Notes: a model not told the origin generated them from the letters alone. 8,749 bases of DNA from an uncultured Gammaproteobacteria bacterium (GCA_929200485.1 CAKMZU010000144.1:1-8749); one strand, 5' to 3'. Positions 1 through 7,335 are shown, numbered from the stretch's first letter. Made by a program: numbers and translations.

Positions 1-293
1 AAAGACATTTCATAGTTTGAATGCATTAAAAAGGGCAATGACCCGAAGCTCCCAAGAACAAGCCAGAAAAGCGCGGTAATTAAAAAACCATCCCTGACCC
101 TAAGATCCTGGTAGGCCTTATAAACAGGAGACCAAAAGACGAGGCCTATGGTTAATGTTAACGCAAAAGAAGAGATAAAAACGGGATAAAGGCCATCGGC
201 ATAATAGAAAGACACACCTAAAGGCACAAGATGCGTTAAGCTGAATATCATCAGCAGGATGCCTAAAAACTTGAAAATAATAGAAAAATGCAT
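1..293 (-). CDS. trkH: Trk potassium uptake protein TrkH, N-terminal fragment (runs off left edge)
   Basis: Only the first 97 codons are in the window; the gene continues beyond position 1. The translation begins MHFSIIFKFLGILLMIFSLT and contains RDGFLITALFWLVLGSFGSLPF (about residues 67-88). This matches the start of TrkH, where an MHF start, a first hydrophobic helix and an R-(E/D)-GFLIVVLFW-VLG-GALPF segment are characteristic. Three hydrophobic stretches are visible (about residues 5-30, 36-55 and 70-90), as expected for the inner-membrane K+-translocating subunit. The ATG at 293 has a weak AGAAG ribosome site a few bases upstream. It lies 53 nt after trkA, whose product is the cytoplasmic NAD/ATP-binding regulator of TrkH, so the two probably share a transcript and form one K+ uptake complex. 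TrkG or a KtrB-like relative is the alternative, but TrkH fits best. The rest of the pore cannot be checked here. Confidence 0.88.
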   Translation of the reverse strand, partial: MHFSIIFKFLGILLMIFSLTHLVPLGVSFYYADGLYPVFISSFALTLTIGLVFWSPVYKAYQDLRVRDGFLITALFWLVLGSFGSLPFLMHSNYEMS

Positions 294-310
294 AACTTCT
301 ATTTAACTGT

Positions 311-325
311 GCTTGAATATCAAGC
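311..325. repeat. Short perfect inverted repeat between trkA and trkH
   Basis: GCTTGA and TCAAGC flank a 3-nt ATA loop in the 53-nt gap between the trkA stop and the trkH start. In the transcript this could form a 6-bp hairpin. No T-run follows in the direction of transcription, so it does not look like an intrinsic terminator. It could be a processing or stability element, or chance. Confidence 0.4.
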
Positions 326-346
326 GTGAAATAAGGGCTAAAAGGG

Positions 347-1720
347 TTAAATAAAGGTAAAGCCCACCTGGAACAGCTTTTCTACTTCTTTGATTTTGTT
401 TTTATCAACAAGAAAACAAATGACGTGATCATTATTTTCAATGGTAATGTATCGATGCGCGATAATAACTTCATCCCCTCGGACGATTGCACCAATGGTC
501 ACCCCTTCGGGTAAATTAATTTCTTCAATTTTTCGACCGACAACTTTCGATGTTTTTCTGTCGCCCTTCGCAATGATTTCGACTGCCTCAGCTGCCCCCC
601 GTCTTAATGAGTAGACGTTCGACATCTCCCCTCTTCTTGCATGTTTTAACAAGTTACCTACGGTGATTTGCTGAGGTGAAAGGGCAATATCAATATCCCC
701 TCCCTGGACTAGATCAACATAAGCAGTATTTCGAATCAGGCTGATGACTTTGTTTGCTCCCAAGCGTTTGGCTAATAAAGCCGACATAATATTGTCTTCA
801 TCGTCATCGGTTAAGGCGCAGAAGACATCACAGAAGTCAATATTTTCAGAAAGTAATAATTCTTTATCCGAAGGTTCACCATGCAGAATGATTGTTCGGT
901 TTAATACTTCTGAGAGTTGCTTACAGCGCTCCTTATCTCTATCAATCAATTTGACCTGATATTTGCCTTCGATAGATTGTGCCAGCCTTGAGCCGATGTC
1001 ACTAGCGCCGACAATCATGATCCGCTTATAGGGTTTATCCTTGCCACGAAGTTCGCTCATCATTAATGCAACATGATCAGTTGCAGCAATAAAGAAAACC
1101 TCATCATCGACTTCAACGACGGTATTTCCTTCGGGAATAATAGAGCGATCACGGCGATAGATTGCAGCCACGCGAGTGTCTAATAAAGGTAGGTGCTCAG
1201 GAATTTGATTAAGCGCCTGGCCAACGATTGGCCCACCATAAAATGCTTTCACTGCCACCATACGTACCTGCGATTCAGCAAAATCGACAACCTGAAGTGC
1301 ACCAGGATGGTCTAAAAGACTTTTAATATATTTAGTAACCAGCTTCTCGGGGCTGATAACATGATCAATAGGAATCGCATCTTTTGAGAATAGTTTATCG
1401 TGCGATAAAAAAGCATTAGAGCGAATACGGCAGATTTTTGTTGTGATGCGAAATAAGGTGTGCGCTAACTGGCAAGCTAGCATGTTGATTTCGTCGCTGT
1501 CTGTCACAGCAATCATCATATCAGCATCTTCAGCGCCCGCTTTATGCAGCACATTAGGAAAGGCTGCATGGCCACAAACCGTTGCGATATCTAATCGGTC
1601 TTGCAAGTCTTTTAATCGTTTAGCATCCTGATCAATGATAACAATATCATTTTGTTCAATGGTCAGGTTCTCTGCTAATGATTCGCCGACTGAGCCTGCG
1701 CCAAGTAGCAATATTTTCAT
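347..1720 (-). CDS. trkA: Trk system potassium uptake regulatory protein TrkA
   Basis: This is a full-length cytoplasmic TrkA of 457 residues, the usual size. It has the duplicated RCK architecture: a first Rossmann domain with GAGSVG at 7-12 and the acidic ribose-binding D30 (VIIDQD), a first TrkA-C domain around 145-220, a second Rossmann domain with GASDIG at 238-243 and D260 (VKLIDRD), and a second TrkA-C domain around 375-455. In the family, TrkA binds nucleotides (NAD(H), ATP/ADP) and gates the membrane channel TrkH; trkH follows directly downstream. The ATG at 1720 overlaps the rsmB stop codon as ATGA, so translation is probably coupled to rsmB. Its ribosome site would fall within the last rsmB codons, where only a weak AAAGAG is seen. 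Nothing is truncated, and both dinucleotide motifs are intact. Confidence 0.97.
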   Translation of the reverse strand: MKILLLGAGSVGESLAENLTIEQNDIVIIDQDAKRLKDLQDRLDIATVCGHAAFPNVLHKAGAEDADMMIAVTDSDEINMLACQLAHTLFRITTKICRIRSNAFLSHDKLFSKDAIPIDHVISPEKLVTKYIKSLLDHPGALQVVDFAESQVRMVAVKAFYGGPIVGQALNQIPEHLPLLDTRVAAIYRRDRSIIPEGNTVVEVDDEVFFIAATDHVALMMSELRGKDKPYKRIMIVGASDIGSRLAQSIEGKYQVKLIDRDKERCKQLSEVLNRTIILHGEPSDKELLLSENIDFCDVFCALTDDDEDNIMSALLAKRLGANKVISLIRNTAYVDLVQGGDIDIALSPQQITVGNLLKHARRGEMSNVYSLRRGAAEAVEIIAKGDRKTSKVVGRKIEEINLPEGVTIGAIVRGDEVIIAHRYITIENNDHVICFLVDKNKIKEVEKLFQVGFTFI

Positions 1721-3180
1721 GCAGACGGCTCTTTATTCTCGGAAGGCTTTTTATTATCTGCTGAAGGCTTTTTATTATCTGCTGAAGGCTCTTTGATCAA
1801 TTTAGCAAAATAAAACCCGTCGTGACTGTTGTTGACAGGGAAAAACTGTATGCCAATCGGGGTTTTAACCCCATGATCAAATGATAAATCCATTGATTCG
1901 ATTCGGGCATCAGGTGTGTTTGTTAAGAATGCTTCGATCACCTTACAATTCTCATCCTTTAGCAAGGAGCAAGTAGTATAAATCAGAGTACCAGATTCTG
2001 CCAAACAGCCCCAAAGGCTTTCTAAAATAGCTAACTGACGTTCAGCTAATACTGGGATGTCAGATGATTTTCGTAAGTGTTTGATATCAGGATGACGTCT
2101 TATTACGCCTGTAGCTGAGCATGGAACGTCACAAAGAATGTGATCGAATGGTTGACCATCCCAAAAGCTCTCTAGATTCGAAGCATCAGCGCAAACGACT
2201 TTTGCTCTGAGATTCAGACGCTCTAAATTTTGCTCAATTCGCTTTAAACGGCTTTCATCTTGATCTATGGCTAATAAATTGAGTGTAGGTTCCTTTTCAA
2301 GTAAATGGCAGGTTTTACCGCCGGGCGCTGCACAGGCGTCTAATACCGATTGGTGGCTTTTTAGATCAAATTGAGTCGCTGCCAATTGAGCTGCTTCATC
2401 CTGAACGCTGAAATTCCCTTCAAAGAACGCATCAATCGTCATCAAAGGTGAAGACTTATCGAGGATGTAGACGGCATCCGATGAGTGTTTACCATTTTGA
2501 AAAGCAATATGCTGTGTTTCAAGTAACTTGTTGAACTCTTCTCTTGAGCTTTTTTGCTGATTCACTCGAACACACAGCGGAGGTTCTTGGTTATTGGCCT
2601 GAAAGATTTGATCAGCAGCTTGTGGCCAATGCTTCTTAATTTTACCAACAAGCCAGTTCGGGTGATCTGCATTTGTTGATTCAATAAAGTTTGGTTGTTT
2701 TTGGAACTGACGTAACGTGCCATTTAAAAAACCACGAGCCCAGAGTTTATTAAGCTTTTTGCTGGCGGCAACACAACTGTCGATTGCAGCATAGTCAGGG
2801 ATCGACAAAAAGTGCAATTGATAAATACCAATTAGCAGTAACGCGTAGATATCTTTATCTTTGTTTCGTATGGGTTTAGCGAGGTATTGATCCGCTGTCT
2901 CCATAAGGCTGAAACTGTATCGAGTTACCCCAAAACAAAGGGCTTTAAATAAAGGGATGTCATCAGCCGGAATCTTGGGGGTCAGTTCGTCAAACAAGGT
3001 GTTGAGCGATTGTTCCTGTTTTAAGACTTTGGAGATAGCAATGGCGGCGGCACTTCTTGCACAAAGCGCTGTTTTTTTCTGCTGTGACAATGGATTAGAC
3101 TTTGGCTTTTTTTGTCCTTTCTTTTGTTGCGTTATTTTTTCTTGCGCTGTAGGGAGGTGAGAAGTGTTGGAGTTAGTCAA
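1717..3180 (-). CDS. rsmB: 16S rRNA (cytosine-967-C5)-methyltransferase RsmB, with extended ends and a TTG start
   Basis: RsmB (Sun/Fmu) makes m5C967 in 16S rRNA using S-adenosylmethionine. An N-terminal NusB-like RNA-binding domain spans about residues 38-165 (LCFGVTRYS, GIYQL, NGTLRQFQ). The Rossmann methyltransferase domain follows, with DACAAPGGKT (281-290, SAM motif I), D306 and D332, DVPCSATG (351-358, motif IV Cys354) and TTCS (402-405, catalytic motif VI Cys404). The core ends with DGFYFAKL (454-461). At 487 residues it is longer than the roughly 430 of E. coli RsmB: a Lys/Gln-rich leader of about 37 residues precedes the core, and a repetitive 24-residue tail follows it. The start is TTG at 3180, inside the end of fmt (8-nt overlap), preceded by AAAGGG with a 7-nt spacer. 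No in-frame ATG occurs before residue 93, which lies inside the NusB-like domain. The stop overlaps the trkA ATG. Confidence 0.96.
   Translation of the reverse strand: MTNSNTSHLPTAQEKITQQKKGQKKPKSNPLSQQKKTALCARSAAAIAISKVLKQEQSLNTLFDELTPKIPADDIPLFKALCFGVTRYSFSLMETADQYLAKPIRNKDKDIYALLLIGIYQLHFLSIPDYAAIDSCVAASKKLNKLWARGFLNGTLRQFQKQPNFIESTNADHPNWLVGKIKKHWPQAADQIFQANNQEPPLCVRVNQQKSSREEFNKLLETQHIAFQNGKHSSDAVYILDKSSPLMTIDAFFEGNFSVQDEAAQLAATQFDLKSHQSVLDACAAPGGKTCHLLEKEPTLNLLAIDQDESRLKRIEQNLERLNLRAKVVCADASNLESFWDGQPFDHILCDVPCSATGVIRRHPDIKHLRKSSDIPVLAERQLAILESLWGCLAESGTLIYTTCSLLKDENCKVIEAFLTNTPDARIESMDLSFDHGVKTPIGIQFFPVNNSHDGFYFAKLIKEPSADNKKPSADNKKPSENKEPSA
1742..1790 (-). repeat. 21-bp tandem repeat at the 3' end of rsmB
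   Basis: Two exact 21-bp units (1742-1762 and 1763-1783) are followed by the first 7 bases of a third copy (1784-1790); a diverged copy lies just beyond at the rsmB stop end. The unit is a multiple of three and encodes a 7-residue period of the form K-K-P-S-A-D-N. It gives the tail EPSADN/KKPSADN/KKPSEN/KEPSA after the conserved RsmB core. Such in-frame repeats can change copy number without breaking the frame. Confidence 0.9.
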
Positions 3181-4120
3181 ATTGACACCCTTTGGTTAGT
3201 AAGTGCTTATTACCATTGAGAAGTGCATGAATATTGATAGCTTTGCCGCCGGGAAGCTGAATTTTTTGAATGGATAATTGCCCTTGACCGCAAGCAACTA
3301 AAATACCGCTTTTATCAACCGCAAGTATTTCACCTGGTTTTCCTTGATGTGGTTCATGGATGGGTTTGGCTTCCCATATTTTTAGGCGCTTAGTTTCCAG
3401 TTCAGTAAAACATACCGAATGGCTGTTAAATGCGCGAATTTTCTGATCGATTTGCTGACAGTCTAATTGCCAGTCAATGCAGGCATCATTTTTAAGAATT
3501 TTTTTAGCGTAGGTTGCCAAACTATCATCCTGCTTGATCGGATTAAGGCTGTGGGCTGCTACTTGATCCAAGGTTTTTATCAACAAATCAGCGCCAATCG
3601 CAGACATTTGAGCTCTGAGTCGATCACCGGTAGTTTCAGTCGTAATGGGTATGGATTCATGCAAAAGCATATCACCCGTATCGAGGCCTTTATCCATTTG
3701 CATGATGGTAACCCCTGTTTGAGAGTCTCCCGCTTCAATTGCTCGTTCGATCGGGGCTGCCCCTCGCCATCTAGGTAGCGTACTGGCATGAACATTAATG
3801 CAGCCATATTTTGGAATGGATAATACGGATTCTGGTAGTAGCAAACCGTAAGCAACAACAATCATGATATCGGGTTGAAGTGCTGCTAATTCATCAATTG
3901 ATTCTTGTGATTTAAAATTAATTGGTTGAAAAACAGGGATATTATGTTCAAGCGCAATGACTTTCGTCGGAGGCGGTAATAACTTTTTACCTCGGCCTTT
4001 AGGGCGGTCGGGTTGGCAATACACCGCTCGAATATCAAAATGATGCTGAATCAGGGCATTTAACTGATCGGCTGAAAACTCAGGTGTCCCTGCAAAGACA
4101 ATGGATAACGAATTGGCCAT
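3173..4120 (-). CDS. fmt: Methionyl-tRNA formyltransferase
   Basis: Fmt transfers a formyl group from 10-formyltetrahydrofolate to Met-tRNA(fMet), making the initiator tRNA. The 315-residue protein has the expected length. Visible family motifs are FAGTPEFS at 9-16; the basic loop DRPKGRGKKL at 38-47, which contacts the tRNA; the catalytic set N109 and H111 in NVHAS; LPRWRGAAPI at 115-124; and D147 in MDKGLDTGD (142-150). The C-terminal OB-fold domain occupies about 210-310 and ends in the usual KPGEIL (261-266) and lysine-containing segments. The ATG at 4120 lies 29 nt after the def stop. No clear Shine-Dalgarno sequence is seen, so reinitiation from def is likely. The gene overlaps rsmB by 8 nt. 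Pairing with def is the classic arrangement: one enzyme adds the formyl group, the other removes it. All catalytic residues are present. Confidence 0.97.
   Translation of the reverse strand: MANSLSIVFAGTPEFSADQLNALIQHHFDIRAVYCQPDRPKGRGKKLLPPPTKVIALEHNIPVFQPINFKSQESIDELAALQPDIMIVVAYGLLLPESVLSIPKYGCINVHASTLPRWRGAAPIERAIEAGDSQTGVTIMQMDKGLDTGDMLLHESIPITTETTGDRLRAQMSAIGADLLIKTLDQVAAHSLNPIKQDDSLATYAKKILKNDACIDWQLDCQQIDQKIRAFNSHSVCFTELETKRLKIWEAKPIHEPHQGKPGEILAVDKSGILVACGQGQLSIQKIQLPGGKAINIHALLNGNKHLLTKGCQFD
3188..3193 (-). promoter_or_regulatory. Ribosome binding site deciding the TTG start of rsmB
   Basis: Read on the minus strand, AAAGGG lies 7 nt upstream of the TTG at 3180-3178, within the last codons of fmt. 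The spacing is good. The only other near-cognate start noticed (TTG at about codon 31) lacks such a site. The overlap suggests translational coupling to fmt. Confidence 0.55.
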
Positions 4121-4149
4121 AGGTATAAGAAAACACTTGTAAAAGAGAG

Positions 4150-4662
4150 TTAGGACGGTTTTTGTTTGCGGTGTGCTTTAACAAGCTTGTCTTTGATGCG
4201 ATTGCGTTTAAGTGCAGATAGGTAATCAACAAACAGCTTGCCATTAAGGTGATCCATTTCATGTTGGATACAAACGGCTAATAGCTCATCCGCTTCAATA
4301 CTAAAAGGTTTACCCTCTCTATCCATGGCGTCAATACGAACATCTGCTGGCCGATCAACTTTTTCATGAAATCCAGGAACGGAGAGACAACCTTCTTCAT
4401 AGACTTTGTGTGCATCACCAGTGATGGTGACAGCCGGATTGATAAACACCTTCGGCTGGCTTTTATCCTCGGATAGGTCCATCACGATGACTTGTATATG
4501 ATGATCAACTTGTGTGGCGGCGAGGCCAATGCCACGGGCGTTGTACATGGTTTCGAACATATCATCGATTAAGGTTTGAAGGTGATCGTCAAATTCAGTC
4601 ACGGGCTTGGCAATAGTGCGAAGTTTTGGATCAGGGTATTCGAGGATGGTTAAAAGACTCAT
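4150..4662 (-). CDS. def: Peptide deformylase
   Basis: Def removes the N-formyl group from nascent proteins at the ribosome, using a bound metal ion (Fe2+ in vivo). The 170-residue length is typical of the type 1 bacterial enzyme. All three signature motifs are intact: GIGLAATQ (44-51), EGCLS (90-94, metal ligand Cys92) and QHEMDHL (133-139, metal ligands His134 and His138, catalytic Glu135). The N-terminus [21 protein letters not shown] is standard. The ATG at 4662 has TTTAGGA upstream, with the AGGA about 6-9 nt away, so the start is well supported. It is the first gene of the leftward operon def-fmt-rsmB-trkA-trkH, and a promoter candidate lies 70-100 nt upstream. The Lys/Arg-rich C-terminal end (residues 152-170) is common in this family. 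Confidence 0.98.
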   Translation of the reverse strand: MSLLTILEYPDPKLRTIAKPVTEFDDHLQTLIDDMFETMYNARGIGLAATQVDHHIQVIVMDLSEDKSQPKVFINPAVTITGDAHKVYEEGCLSVPGFHEKVDRPADVRIDAMDREGKPFSIEADELLAVCIQHEMDHLNGKLFVDYLSALKRNRIKDKLVKAHRKQKPS

Positions 4663-4731
4663 AAAAAATCCTAAAAGTTATTCGGCTCATATGAAAGGCA
4701 ACAAATAACAAAGTGCTTCTGAATGGGAGTT

Positions 4732-4760
4732 ATTATACGTTTAGCCGTGTGAAAAAAGAA
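4732..4760 (-). promoter_or_regulatory. Probable sigma-70 promoter for the def operon
   Basis: On the minus strand a perfect TATAAT (4737-4732) lies 70 nt upstream of the def start. At a 17-nt spacing the -35 position reads TTCTTT (4760-4755), which is weak, and no extended -10 TG is present. This predicts a 5' leader of roughly 60 nt. The -10 box is clear; the -35 is doubtful. Confidence 0.5.
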
Positions 4761-4805
4761 GAATTGGCTTTATTTTGGTAAGTATCCCGCAAAAAGTTCA
4801 CAGGA

Positions 4806-4835
4806 TTATGACTCAAATCGAAAAATAGCGATAAT
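4806..4835 (+). promoter_or_regulatory. Possible promoter for the tsaP-like gene and dprA
   Basis: GATAAT (4830-4835) matches the -10 consensus at five of six positions, but its -35 region (TTATGA at 4806-4811, 18-nt spacer) is poor. A better -35-like TTCACA (4797-4802) is nearby but pairs only with AAAAAT (4821-4826). The transcript would start near 4842, after the upstream ATG at 4853 is approached and before the ribosome site at 4871. This is tentative. Confidence 0.3.
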
Positions 4836-4870
4836 GATATCACCATAAAATAATGATAAGACTGCCTTTG

Positions 4871-4874
4871 AGGA
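4871..4874 (+). promoter_or_regulatory. Ribosome binding site deciding the start of the tsaP-like gene
   Basis: GAGGAAAG sits directly before the ATG at 4880, with AGGA at 4871-4874 and a 5-nt spacer. The in-frame upstream ATG at 4853 has no purine-rich site in front of it. Starting at 4880 also gives a cleaner signal peptide (MKTLWAIGLLLF). Confidence 0.75.
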
Positions 4875-4879
4875 AAGCG

Positions 4880-5926
4880 ATGAAAACTCTCTGGGCTATT
4901 GGCCTCCTCCTATTTATTACCTCGACTCTGCTTAGGGCTGATGTTCTAGATATTAAAAAAGATGTACCTGAAATCTATGTGGTAGAAAAAGGAGATACCC
5001 TGTGGGATATTTCCAGCACATTTTTGCATTCGCCATGGAAATGGCAAGATATTTGGCATAATAACCCTGAGGTTGAAAACCCTCACTTGATCTATCCGGG
5101 TGACAAGCTGGCACTAATTGACGTTGATGGTAAGCGCAAGCTGACGATTATTGGGCGAGGCCCGGTAAAAATCAGTTCTTTGGGCGATGGCCGATTAAAG
5201 CCGCAAGTGCGCACAAGCCCGATTGACAATGCAATACCGGCCATTCCTATTGATAAAATCGCCGTATTTTTAAGTAAAAGTCGGATTGAAACACCGGAAA
5301 CATTGAATAGCTCACCCTATGTGATTGCAGGGGAAGGCAGGCGCATTATTTCGGGTAAAGACGATATTATCTATGCACGTGGTGAGTTCGATGAAACCAA
5401 AAATATTTATGGTGTTTATCGCCCGGGCGAAGTCTTTGAGCATCCTGAAACAGAAGAGTTTTTAGGTGTTCAAGCATTATCGATCGGTAGTGCGCGTGTG
5501 ATGGATTCCAATGCAGACGTTAAAACCCTGGAGGTTACTCGAACCAGCGAAGAGGTGCGAGTAAACGATCGCTTATTGCCAGAGTTGGATTACAAAGCCT
5601 CAGCAAACTTTTACCCTAAGCTACCTAACGCTGAAATTGAAGCAGAAATTATTGCCGTTGAAGGCGGAGTGTCTCAAGTAGGCACATTGGATATTGTGGT
5701 TATCAGCGCAGGTAGTAGAGAATCACTGGACAAAGGAGATGTGTTAGCCATTGAGCAACGCGGTGAAGTCGTTAAAGATCAGATTACTGATGATTTAATC
5801 CAGCTGCCAAATGTTGATGCAGGCTTAATGATCGTTTTCAGGGTTTTCGAAAAAATGTCCTATGGCCTGGTAGTATCAGCTGATATGCCGTTAGTGACTG
5901 GCGATATTGTGAAAAACCCAAAATAA
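4880..5926 (+). CDS. tsaP: LysM-domain exported protein, TsaP-like (type IV pilus secretin-associated)
   Basis: A 348-residue exported protein. It begins with a Sec signal peptide (Met-Lys, hydrophobic core 4-18, likely cleavage after LLRA at 20). A LysM domain follows at about 32-80 (YVVEKGDTLWDIS...WQDIWHNNP...LIYPGDKL), the classic peptidoglycan-binding fold. The remaining 260 residues have no motif I can name with certainty, but they fit the FlgT-like C-terminal region of TsaP. In Pseudomonas and Vibrio the LysM gene between def (divergent) and dprA occupies this same position; the Pseudomonas copy (PA0020) is described as TsaP, which anchors the PilQ secretin to peptidoglycan in the outer-membrane region. 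The assignment therefore rests on LysM, size and synteny, not on C-terminal motifs. The start at 4880 is preferred to the in-frame ATG at 4853. dprA starts 52 nt downstream and is probably cotranscribed. Confidence 0.8.
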   Translation: MKTLWAIGLLLFITSTLLRADVLDIKKDVPEIYVVEKGDTLWDISSTFLHSPWKWQDIWHNNPEVENPHLIYPGDKLALIDVDGKRKLTIIGRGPVKISSLGDGRLKPQVRTSPIDNAIPAIPIDKIAVFLSKSRIETPETLNSSPYVIAGEGRRIISGKDDIIYARGEFDETKNIYGVYRPGEVFEHPETEEFLGVQALSIGSARVMDSNADVKTLEVTRTSEEVRVNDRLLPELDYKASANFYPKLPNAEIEAEIIAVEGGVSQVGTLDIVVISAGSRESLDKGDVLAIEQRGEVVKDQITDDLIQLPNVDAGLMIVFRVFEKMSYGLVVSADMPLVTGDIVKNPK

Positions 5927-5935
5927 ACCTTAAAA

Positions 5936-5962
5936 AATAAATAGAAATAATGCCTATTTATT
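5936..5962. repeat. AT-rich inverted repeat between the tsaP-like gene and dprA
   Basis: AATAAATAG (5936-5944) and CTATTTATT (5954-5962) are perfect 9-bp arms around a 9-nt loop, ending 16 nt before the dprA start codon. There is no following T-run, so it is not a convincing terminator. The nearest AGG to the dprA start (5963-5965) lies at its foot, so a hairpin could modulate dprA translation. That is inference. Confidence 0.45.
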
Positions 5963-5978
5963 AGGTAAAAAGTGGCTT

Positions 5979-7082
5979 ATGGATGAGCAACTAATTGAAT
6001 GGCTGGTTCTTCAGCAAATAAAAGGCTTAGGTTTGAAAAGACTAAGCCAACTCCTTGAACAATTCTCTTCGCCTAAAGCGATTCTTAACGCAGATAAAAA
6101 CCTGTTAGTCAATGTTCCCAAGAGCATTTCTCAAGCAATTGAGCAACTTCAGGAAAAAGGCGAATCTCACCCGTTTTATATCGATGCAAGGCGAAACGTC
6201 GACATAGCGCAAGAAAGCAACTGGCATGTATTGTCGATAAATCACGCGCATTACCCTGAGCAATTAAAGGAAATCCCCTACCCTCCCCCTATATTGTATG
6301 TAAAGGGCGATGTTCAAAATCTATCTGAACCACAGCTTGGCGTTGTAGGCGCAAGAAAAAGCAGCAAAATGGGCATTCAAACAAGCTTTGCATGGAGTAA
6401 ACGATTAGCTACAGCTGGGTTGGTAATTACTAGCGGTTTGGCAATTGGCATCGATGGTGCTGCACATCAAGGTGCCCTTGAAGGTGCTGGAAAAACGATA
6501 GCGGTATTGGCGCATGGACTGGAAACACTTTACCCACAAAGGCATAGAAGACTAGCGGATGAAATTATTGAAAATGGTGCCTTGGTAACAGAGTTTTCAC
6601 CGGGTGTCGGTATTCGAAAAGAAAACTTTCCAAGACGAAATCGCATAATCTCTGGTCTATCCCATGGCATTTTAGTGATTGAGGCAGCAGAAAAAAGCGG
6701 CTCGCTAATTACTGCGCAATATGCAGTTGAACAAAACCGAGAGGTTTTTGCTATTCCCGGCAGTATTGTAAATCCAATGAGTGCGGGTTGCCATCGTCTA
6801 ATTCAGCAAGGCGCTTGCCTTGTGACAAACCCAGATGAGGTATTGGCATCAGAAATTTTTGATTGGGTAAGTTCAGGCTATGTAGATGTCAATAATACTT
6901 TGCCTGTGGGTTCGGCGTTAAAAGTTATCTTGGATAAAATCCCTTTTGATTTTACGCATTTTGATTCGCTTCTAGGTGAATTAAACATTTCGGCAGCTGA
7001 CTTAAATGGCGCATTAATCGAGCTTGAGTTGTTGGAAGCCATAGAGTCTTTCGGTGGAATGTACCGTCGAATAACAAATTGA
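5979..7082 (+). CDS. dprA: DNA-processing protein DprA (Smf)
   Basis: DprA binds single-stranded DNA entering during natural transformation and loads RecA onto it; it is also widespread in species not known to be competent. The 367-residue protein has the full three-part layout: an N-terminal helix-hairpin-helix/SAM-like domain (1-70, WLVLQQIKGLG), a Rossmann LOG-like core (about 85-285) and a C-terminal winged-helix domain (about 305-367). Core signatures are GVVGARKSS (121-129), SGLAIGIDGAAHQGAL (152-167), the FPRRNRIISGLS segment (217-228) and SGSLITAQYAVEQNREVFAIPGS (240-262). The first motif has GAR where GSR is more common, a conservative variation. The ATG at 5979 gives the usual N-terminus, but its ribosome site is weak (AGTGG too close, AGG 13 nt away). 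It follows the tsaP-like gene by 52 nt. The smg/topA or tsaC-type genes often found next are absent. Confidence 0.97.
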   Translation: MDEQLIEWLVLQQIKGLGLKRLSQLLEQFSSPKAILNADKNLLVNVPKSISQAIEQLQEKGESHPFYIDARRNVDIAQESNWHVLSINHAHYPEQLKEIPYPPPILYVKGDVQNLSEPQLGVVGARKSSKMGIQTSFAWSKRLATAGLVITSGLAIGIDGAAHQGALEGAGKTIAVLAHGLETLYPQRHRRLADEIIENGALVTEFSPGVGIRKENFPRRNRIISGLSHGILVIEAAEKSGSLITAQYAVEQNREVFAIPGSIVNPMSAGCHRLIQQGACLVTNPDEVLASEIFDWVSSGYVDVNNTLPVGSALKVILDKIPFDFTHFDSLLGELNISAADLNGALIELELLEAIESFGGMYRRITN

Positions 7083-7301
7083 AAAAAATATGACATGTAG
7101 ACAATAATAATTTTTTATACAGAGGAAAGAAAACTATTTTAATAATTAATCTTGTACCCATTACTTAAAAAATACCATTATTATTTGAAACACAACTTTA
7201 TCAGTGAAGTAAGACACACTAAAAAAAATTATTATATTATATAAAAAAATATTTGAACCAATAATAATCAAATTACTCTACAAACTTTATCTTATTTTTT
7301 T

Positions 7302-7316
7302 ACGCTTATAAAGCGT
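7302..7316. repeat. Perfect 6-bp palindrome upstream of the unknown exported protein
   Basis: ACGCTT and AAGCGT flank a 3-nt ATA centre, in a region otherwise almost free of G and C. A T7 run (7295-7301) lies before it, not after it, so it is not a terminator on either strand. It could be a protein-binding site; the start codon is 68 nt downstream. Confidence 0.45.
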
Positions 7317-7319
7317 CAT

Positions 7320-7335
7320 AATTTCTTTAGAAATT
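7320..7335. repeat. Second palindrome, 3 nt after the first
   Basis: AATTTCT (7320-7326) and AGAAATT (7329-7335) are perfect 7-bp arms around TT. The right arm runs into a T5 tract (7334-7338). A wholly A/T-dominated stem makes a weak terminator at best. It overlaps the place where a -35 box would sit for a TTTAAT at 7345-7350, so an operator role is possible. Confidence 0.35.

Noticed and set aside
744..959. Plus-strand open frame opposite trkA
   Set aside because: It lies wholly inside trkA, whose motifs are intact, and its translation is Ser/Leu-rich with no recognisable motif.
1443..1631. Second plus-strand open frame opposite trkA
   Set aside because: Antisense shadow of the conserved first RCK domain of TrkA.
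1742..1790. Tandem repeat as a CRISPR array
   Set aside because: The 21-bp units are directly adjacent with no spacers and encode an in-frame protein repeat.
2957..3160. Plus-strand open frame opposite the start of rsmB, Cys/Phe-rich
   Set aside because: The Cys/Phe richness is the reverse complement of Lys/Gln codons in the RsmB leader; no other support.
3467..3861. Open frames on both strands overlapping fmt
   Set aside because: Out-of-frame shadows of fmt, which has all its catalytic residues.
4080..4262. Minus-strand frame spanning the def-fmt junction
   Set aside because: Alternate frame across two well-supported genes, with no ribosome site or motif.
4853..4879. Upstream in-frame ATG as the start of the tsaP-like gene
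   Set aside because: It has no ribosome site and would put extra charged residues before the signal peptide. The ATG at 4880 has GAGGAAAG directly upstream.
6878..7161. Two minus-strand frames at the 3' end of dprA and into the gap
   Set aside because: Mostly antisense to the DprA winged-helix domain; translations carry no motif and the part in the gap is low complexity.
7295..7316. T-run plus ACGCTT/AAGCGT hairpin as a dprA terminator
   Set aside because: The T7 precedes the hairpin on the plus strand and would become an A-run after it on the minus strand, so neither direction has terminator geometry.
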